Origin: Oscillospiraceae bacterium
GTDB lineage: Bacteria > Bacillota > Clostridia > Oscillospirales > Ruminococcaceae
Assembly: GCA_016296485.1 (NCBI GenBank)
Contig: JAEDJF010000025.1
Coordinates: forward strand, 1 to 17,477
DNA: 17,477 nt
Reading direction: 5' to 3'
Under the pieces are notes generated by a model. It was not told the DNA's origin. It made no database searches and saw only the letters and a list, made by a program, of their open reading frames with translations. The translations under genes and the position numbers were made by a program. This document shows, in pieces, positions 13,667 through 17,477 of the stretch. Position 1 is the stretch's first letter. The number at the start of each line of letters is the position of its first letter.

Positions 13667-15571
13667 ATGATACTTGATATAAACGGTCTCACGAAAAGCT
13701 TTGGGGCGAAAACCGTCCTTTCAAACCTTGACCTTAAAATTGAGGACCACGACAGGATTGGTCTTATCGGTGAAAACGGCGCAGGAAAATCGACGCTCCT
13801 CAATATAATAATCGGCGATCTTGAATATGACAGCGGAACCGTCGCCAAAGGCACGGGAAAAAGAATCGGATTCCTTCGCCAGGACAGCGGTCTTTCCGTC
13901 GGAGGAACAATAATTTCAGAAATGCGCTCCGTCTTTGAAAAGGTTTTTGCAAGCGAAAGCAGGATGCGCACTCTTGAGCACCGTATGGCGGAGCTTGAGC
14001 ACGGAACGAGGGAGTACGCCGAGCTTTCCGCCGAGTATGAGCACGAGAAAAACTTTTTCGAGGCCGCCGACGGCTACAAAATAAACGTAAAAATAAATAC
14101 GATTCTTACCGGTATGGGCTTTTCTTCCTTTGACCCGGAAACTCTGGTGGAACGCCTGTCCGGCGGCGAGCGGACCCGCCTTGCCCTTGCGAAGCTCCTT
14201 CTGGAGGACCCGGACCTTCTGATGCTGGACGAGCCCACCAACCACCTTGACTTCAAAACCCTCACCTGGCTCGAGGACTACCTCACTTCCTATAAAGGCG
14301 CTATCCTGACCGTATCCCACGACCGCTATTTCCTTGATAAAATAGTGAACGTCGTCTGCGAAATGGAAAACAAAACTATCGTGCGCTACAACGCGGGATA
14401 TACAAAATATATTGACCTTAAAGCCGCCCGCCTTGCGAGAATGCAGAAGGAATACGACCGCCAGATGGCGGAAATAGCAAAGCTTGAGGACTTTATAGCG
14501 AAGAATAAAGTCCGCGCCTCAACGACGAAGCGCGCGCACAGCCGCGAGATGGAGCTTGAGCATATGGAGCTCAAGGAGCGCCCGACCCCGCCGCCGAAGC
14601 CCCCGAAATTCCGCTTCACCTATGAGCGCGAGCCCGTAAAGGACGTTCTCATTGTGGAAAACCTTCGCCTTGAAGCGGGGGAGGGAAGCGACAAAAAGCT
14701 TCTTTGCCCCTCCGTAAATCTTGAGGTGCGCCGGGGCGAAAAAATCGCCCTCGTCGGAATGAACGGCGTCGGAAAGAGTACCTTTATAAAAACTATTCTC
14801 GGAATCCTTCCCCACGAATCCGGAATAATCGAGTGGGGGCGGAACGTTCGCACCGGATACTACGACCAGCACAACAGCTACCTAACCGGCTCCAAAACGA
14901 TGCTCGACGAAATGTGGGATATGTTCCCGCGCTCCGACGAGCTGACCCTTCGGACGGCTCTCGGGCGCGCAAGGCTCGTCGGCGACAACGTCTTTAAAAA
15001 AATTGACGTTCTTTCCGGCGGAGAAAAAGCCCGTTTGAGCTTCGCGGCGCTGACCCTTAAGGACGCCAACGTTCTCGTTTTGGACGAGCCCACCAACCAT
15101 ATGGATATTTCCTGTAAGGAAGCTCTCGACGAGGCGCTTCGGGAATACACCGGAACAATAATTATGGTCAGCCACGACCGCTACCTTTTAAACCGCGTCC
15201 CGACCCGGATAATCGAGATGTTCCCGGATAGGCTCGTGAGCTATAACGGCGTTTACGACGACTATCTTCGCCTTAAAGAGGACCTCGCTCCCGCGCCAAA
15301 GGAGGAGAAAAAGCCCTCACAGAATGAAACGGTTTACTACCGCTCGAAACAGCAAAAGAGCGAGGACGCGAAGCGGAGGAATCGGATAAAAGCCGTTGAA
15401 AACGAAATTTCCGCCTGCGACGATCGCCTCGGAGAAATCGAAGCGGAAATGACAAAGCCGGAAATTTGTTCCGATTACGAAAAAATGGCAGCCCTTTGCT
15501 CCGAAATCGAGGAACTTAAAAACAAGCAAAACGCCCTGATGGACGAGTGGGCGGAGCTTACGGAGGAATAA
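13667..15571 (+). CDS. ABC-F family ATPase (YdiF/Uup-like ribosome-associated)
   Basis: A 634-aa soluble protein with two ABC ATPase domains and no membrane part. Domain 1: Walker A GENGAGKST (35-43), signature LSGGE (164-168), Walker B LLMLDEP with Glu189. Linker (about 240-320): a charged helical hairpin, the part that reaches the ribosomal P-site tRNA in ABC-F proteins. Domain 2: Walker A GMNGVGKST (364-372), LSGGE (449-453), LVLDEP with Glu474. C-terminal coiled coil (about 560-634), as in YdiF and Uup. Such factors act on stalled or tRNA-bound ribosomes; some give antibiotic resistance, but the overall form here is the housekeeping type. Start: ATG at 13667 behind AAAGGAGGGG, preferred over the in-frame ATG at 13646, which precedes the ribosome site. 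A 60-aa membrane gene follows after 1 nt. Confidence 0.93.
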   Translation: MILDINGLTKSFGAKTVLSNLDLKIEDHDRIGLIGENGAGKSTLLNIIIGDLEYDSGTVAKGTGKRIGFLRQDSGLSVGGTIISEMRSVFEKVFASESRMRTLEHRMAELEHGTREYAELSAEYEHEKNFFEAADGYKINVKINTILTGMGFSSFDPETLVERLSGGERTRLALAKLLLEDPDLLMLDEPTNHLDFKTLTWLEDYLTSYKGAILTVSHDRYFLDKIVNVVCEMENKTIVRYNAGYTKYIDLKAARLARMQKEYDRQMAEIAKLEDFIAKNKVRASTTKRAHSREMELEHMELKERPTPPPKPPKFRFTYEREPVKDVLIVENLRLEAGEGSDKKLLCPSVNLEVRRGEKIALVGMNGVGKSTFIKTILGILPHESGIIEWGRNVRTGYYDQHNSYLTGSKTMLDEMWDMFPRSDELTLRTALGRARLVGDNVFKKIDVLSGGEKARLSFAALTLKDANVLVLDEPTNHMDISCKEALDEALREYTGTIIMVSHDRYLLNRVPTRIIEMFPDRLVSYNGVYDDYLRLKEDLAPAPKEEKKPSQNETVYYRSKQQKSEDAKRRNRIKAVENEISACDDRLGEIEAEMTKPEICSDYEKMAALCSEIEELKNKQNALMDEWAELTEE

Positions 15572-15572
15572 A

Positions 15573-15755
15573 ATGGACGAAAGATCGCTAATAATCCTTT
15601 GCGCCGCGCTTTTTTCGGCAATAGTCGGCGGCTTTTTTGCCCAAAAGGCAAAAAAGACCGAAAAGCTCGTATATCTTGTGGTCTCGGTGGTTTTCGCCGT
15701 CGCCTGCCTTGTGGGAATAGTTCTCGGCGCAATTTCAATTTTTACCGCAAAATAA
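15573..15755 (+). CDS. 60-aa two-helix membrane protein of unknown function
   Basis: A small protein with two hydrophobic segments (about residues 5-22 and 33-57) joined by a basic loop QKAKKTEK, suggesting a helical hairpin in the membrane. The ATG lies 1 nt after the ABC-F stop, with GGAGGA inside the end of that gene as ribosome site, so it is co-transcribed and translationally coupled. A strong terminator follows within 10 nt. I do not recognise a family, and any link to ABC-F function is only positional. Confidence 0.7.
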   Translation: MDERSLIILCAALFSAIVGGFFAQKAKKTEKLVYLVVSVVFAVACLVGIVLGAISIFTAK

Positions 15756-15761
15756 AAAAAC

Positions 15762-15795
15762 AAAAATCCCTGTGCTTTTAGCACAGGGATTTTTT
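15762..15795. terminator. Bidirectional terminator between ABC-F operon and HD gene remnant
   Basis: AAATCCCTGTGC (15764-15775) pairs with GCACAGGGATTT (15781-15792) around TTTTA. T-runs lie on both sides (15790-15795 on plus; a longer interrupted T-run on minus), so it serves both converging units. Confidence 0.9.
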
Positions 15796-15827
15796 ATACC
15801 TATTTATGCGCCCACAATAAATGCTTC

Positions 15828-16001
15828 TCAAATCTCGCTTATCTCAATCTGGCGCTTGAGCCTTTGGTAAAACACGATCTGAAAGTCCAGCTTTTCACGC
15901 CAAAGCTCCTGTCCGGTCTTGGTGGCAAACTCCAGATCTTTGTATTTGCGGAGCTTTTCGATGATCTTTTCCGTGTGCTCGCGCTTTTCTTCTATGCTCA
16001 T
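15828..16001 (-). pseudogene. 3' part of the HD-domain gene, cut off by an in-frame TAG
   Basis: An open stretch of 57 codons ending in TGA (15828-15830). It begins with ATG directly after the TAG of the HD gene and in the same reading frame. The product begins MSIEEKREHTEKIIEKLRKY and includes FATKTGQELWREKLDFQIVF. This is the kind of C-terminal helical tail (F-A-T-x-T-x-x-x-LW-x-EK-x-DFQ) that I recall on full-length bacterial HD-domain proteins of about 215 aa. No ribosome site stands at a useful distance before its ATG. I therefore read it as the detached end of the upstream gene. Alternatives are a separately translated, coupled small protein or stop-codon readthrough. Confidence 0.65.
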
Positions 16002-16475
16002 CTAGTCATATTTGACCCATTTGAGATTTTCAAAAATTCGGTAGGCGTCGAAGCGGTCAATGTTGTCGGCGTCGCCGACGGTGAGGGCAAAAGCGGTGCG
16101 CTCACCGTCAAAATCCGCCTTGTCGTCAACGTGAATCGCGATTCCGTAGCAAATATCCTCTATAACATCGGGCTCAAAGCCGAGCTCCTTAAGAAACGGG
16201 CGGGCAATTTTTGCGGAATATCTGCCGTGGTTTCGGTAGTCCTCCCGGTCTTTAAACGTTCCGCAGTATGAAACGTCGTGCAAAAGACAGGCAACCGCCA
16301 TTGCTTCTGCGTCGAGTCCCTCTTTTTCCGCTATGTATCTCCCGATGTTCGCAACGCGGATAGAGTGCTCGTAGCGGTATTCCTTTTCCGAGGGCTTGTC
16401 GCTGAAATATTCGCCGCCGTCAAATTTATCCCTAAGAAATTCTTTCGCGAGCTTAACGCAGTTTTCTTTTCTCAT
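16002..16475 (-). CDS. HD-domain protein (predicted phosphohydrolase), truncated by TAG
   Basis: A 157-aa product with the HD metal-dependent phosphohydrolase signature: His37 in YEHSIRV, His66-Asp67 in LLHDVSY, and later acidic residues in GDADNIDRFD (134-143). Such enzymes hydrolyse nucleotides or other phosphate esters; the substrate is unknown. It ends at TAG (16002-16004), the only TAG stop among the genes here, and the same frame continues for 57 more codons with a plausible family tail. The HD core is intact, so some activity could remain. ATG at 16475 was chosen for the AAAGGGGG ribosome site 7-8 nt upstream; a TTG at 16496 lies before that site. No promoter is clear between it and the terminator upstream. 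Confidence 0.82.
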   Translation of the reverse strand: MRKENCVKLAKEFLRDKFDGGEYFSDKPSEKEYRYEHSIRVANIGRYIAEKEGLDAEAMAVACLLHDVSYCGTFKDREDYRNHGRYSAKIARPFLKELGFEPDVIEDICYGIAIHVDDKADFDGERTAFALTVGDADNIDRFDAYRIFENLKWVKYD

Positions 16476-16506
16476 GGAGTTACCCCCTTTTGGCAAAATG
16501 AATTGT

Positions 16507-16542
16507 GTAAAAAAGAAAGCGGGCTGAAAAACAGCCCGCTTT
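16507..16542 (-). terminator. Terminator after the winged-helix gene
   Basis: AAAGCGGGCTG (16516-16526) and CAGCCCGCTTT (16532-16542) form an 11-bp stem around five A. On the minus strand it is followed by C and then a run of T. It lies 12 nt after the winged-helix stop and upstream of the HD gene. Confidence 0.85.
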
Positions 16543-16553
16543 CGCCGAAAAGA

Positions 16554-16727
16554 TTACTCTTTTACCGCGTAGCAGCAGCGAACGGGGGAATAGATTTTCT
16601 CCTCCGCTTTGAGCTCTTTGATGGCTTTGGAAACTTCGTCTTTATCTGCGCCGAGAGCGGCTGCAATTTCGCCGGGGCGAAGGGGTTTTTCGGAATTTTT
16701 AAGGACTTCGATGATTTTTTCTTTCAT
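16554..16727 (-). CDS. 57-aa winged helix-turn-helix protein
   Basis: A very small DNA-binding-type protein made only of one winged-helix domain. Residues 1-10 form helix 1, LRPGEIAAALGADKDEVSKAIKELK (16-40) the helix-turn-helix with the recognition helix at about 28-40, and EKIYSPVRCCYAV (43-55) the beta wing. Paired Cys51-Cys52 in the wing are unusual and could sense redox state or bind metal (inference). It could be an autoregulator, because long inverted repeats bracket its promoter. Start: ATG at 16727 behind AAGGAG at 10 nt; a non-ATG start upstream at 16754 would place the ribosome site inside the gene. Bounded by its own promoter and terminator. Confidence 0.78.
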   Translation of the reverse strand: MKEKIIEVLKNSEKPLRPGEIAAALGADKDEVSKAIKELKAEEKIYSPVRCCYAVKE

Positions 16728-16788
16728 TGTTTTGTATCTCCTTTCTGTATTCAAAAACGCATAAAATCTGCGCTTTGTGACTTAAAGA

Positions 16789-16861
16789 TATTTTGCGCTG
16801 TTCCTATCGGATCAACGGCTACATTATAGCACAGAAATTTTAAAAAGTATAGCGCAAAATA
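16789..16861. repeat. 11-bp inverted repeat bracketing the winged-helix gene promoter
   Basis: TATTTTGCGCT (16789-16799) and AGCGCAAAATA (16851-16861) are exact reverse complements 51 bp apart. Their centres are about 62 bp apart, close to six helical turns, and the -10 box at 16823-16828 lies between them. This arrangement would suit a protein bound at both sites, but no binding protein is shown. Confidence 0.6.
16823..16851 (-). promoter_or_regulatory. Extended -10 promoter of the winged-helix gene
   Basis: On the minus strand TGCTATAAT (TATAAT at 16823-16828, TG one base before), with a weak -35 TATACT (16846-16851) at 17 nt. An extended -10 can compensate for the poor -35. The leader is about 90 nt. 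One arm of the inverted repeat touches the -35 and the other lies in the leader. Confidence 0.55.
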
Positions 16862-16880
16862 AAAAATGAGCACGGATGTT

Positions 16881-17336
16881 TTAAAGGATTTTTTCGAGCA
16901 CCGAGGCAAAATGCTCAAGCCCGTTTTTGTCCTCATCGGTGAAGCGCCCGATTTTGGGGCTGTCGATGTCGAGCACGCCCCAGATTTCGCCGCCTACACG
17001 AATGGGCACAACGATTTCGGAGTTTGAGGCACAGTCGCAGGCGATGTGCCCGGGAAATTCGTGTACGTCGTAAACGAGCTGGGTGCGATTTTCCGCCGCC
17101 GCCGTGCCGCAAACGCCGCGCCCAATCGGTATGACGATGCAAGCGGGCTTTCCCTGGAACGGTCCGAGGATGAGTTTTCCGCCCTCCATTTTATAAAATC
17201 CTGCCCAGTTTATTTCCGGCAGCCTTTCCCATAAAAGGGCGGCGGCGTTCGCAAGGTTCGCCGTTTCGTACGGCACGCCGTCGGTAAGGGCGGAAAGCTC
17301 CGCCGCAAGGGCGGCGTAGTCAGTTTTTTGTTCCAT
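16881..17336 (-). CDS. msrC: Free methionine-(R)-sulfoxide reductase (GAF-domain fRMsr)
   Basis: A 151-aa single GAF-domain enzyme that reduces free methionine-R-sulfoxide to methionine using thioredoxin-type electrons. Seen: the family core LGPFQGKPAC, PIGRGVCGTA and FPGHIACDCASNSEIVVPI. Cys66, Cys76 and Cys100 keep the same spacing (10 and 24) as Escherichia coli Cys84, Cys94 and Cys118, where Cys118 is catalytic. A further Cys102 lies two residues on. Length matches the usual 150-165 aa. The ATG has AGAGGA about 8 nt upstream and overlaps the end of the upstream gene by 17 nt, so the two are co-transcribed. No terminator is clear after its stop. Confidence 0.93.
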   Translation of the reverse strand: MEQKTDYAALAAELSALTDGVPYETANLANAAALLWERLPEINWAGFYKMEGGKLILGPFQGKPACIVIPIGRGVCGTAAAENRTQLVYDVHEFPGHIACDCASNSEIVVPIRVGGEIWGVLDIDSPKIGRFTDEDKNGLEHFASVLEKIL

Positions 17337-17477
17337 TATTTTTTCCTCTTTCGATTATTCTTTTTAAAGCGGCGGCATCCGTAAGGTTCACCGTCTCGAA
17401 TTTCCCTTTATAAAAAACGGCGAAATTGTTGAAAACGCAGGGGAGCGCCTTCGCTTTTTCGAGGGTGTCCACCTCAA
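17320..17477 (-). CDS. C-terminal end of a YoaP-like protein (partial, runs off the window)
   Basis: The last 51 codons of a gene entering from the right edge, ending at TGA (17320-17322) inside the start of msrC, a 17-bp overlap. The visible residues include EKAKALPCVFNNFAVFYKGK and FETVNLTDAAALKRII. The pattern 'x-x-A-x-x-x-P-x-x-x-x-x-F-x-V-F-Y-x-G-K-F' is what I recall for the YoaP-like C-terminal domain attached to GNAT acetyltransferases in Firmicutes. The N-terminal part is outside the window, so the call rests on this short segment. Confidence 0.5.
   Translation of the reverse strand, partial: EVDTLEKAKALPCVFNNFAVFYKGKFETVNLTDAAALKRIIERGKNNGTKN

Overview
The window reads as a chromosomal segment of a low-to-mid GC Gram-positive anaerobe, most likely a clostridial (class Clostridia) gut-type lineage. 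The basis is family content: CdaA/CdaR, MltG, ThyX instead of ThyA, a Se/S-carrier-like protein paired with a class V aminotransferase, U32+DUF3656, an ABC-F protein and fRMsr. Strong AGGAGG-type ribosome sites and sigma-A promoters (TTGnnn-17-TATAAT) also fit. No phage, transposon, CRISPR or plasmid gene is visible. The organism is inferred; no 16S or marker comparison was possible.

Layout. 17-589 (-) is a YtqB/MnmM-type tRNA methyltransferase, divergent from a secreted lipoprotein (858-1598, +). 1738-3008 (+) is a thyX and DJ-1/PfpI pair ending at a bidirectional terminator. On its other side lies a 48-codon Cys/Gly/Asn-rich membrane microprotein (3062-3208, -). 3344-4759 (+) is mltG, with its own promoter and terminator. 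4898-6266 (+) is a two-gene sulfur/selenium-type unit (DUF3343 carrier + cysteine desulfurase-like enzyme). 6355-8468 (+) is cdaA-cdaR, the cyclic-di-AMP synthase and its YbbR regulator. 8538-10558 (+) holds a COG2509 flavoprotein and a frameshifted GNAT acetyltransferase. 10687-10779 is tRNA-Ser(GGA) with a clear promoter and terminator, followed by a U32/DUF3656 protein (10841-12877, +). 12921-13475 (-) is an unrecognised six-helix membrane protein, divergent from an ABC-F ATPase plus a 60-aa membrane protein (13667-15755, +). The right end is all minus strand: an HD-domain gene split by an in-frame amber codon (15828-16475), a 57-aa winged-helix protein (16554-16727), msrC/fRMsr (16881-17336), and the 3' end of a YoaP-like gene running off the window.

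The genes are mostly housekeeping: tRNA modification and supply, thymidylate synthesis, cell-wall and c-di-AMP control, sulfur transfer and oxidative repair. The points most worth a second look are the HD gene broken by the only TAG stop in the window, the one-base frameshift in the GNAT gene, the Cys-rich microprotein, long inverted repeats placed on the promoters of mnmM and the winged-helix gene, the Se/S carrier-desulfurase pair, and cdaA-cdaR lacking glmM. No clearly new multi-gene system is evident.
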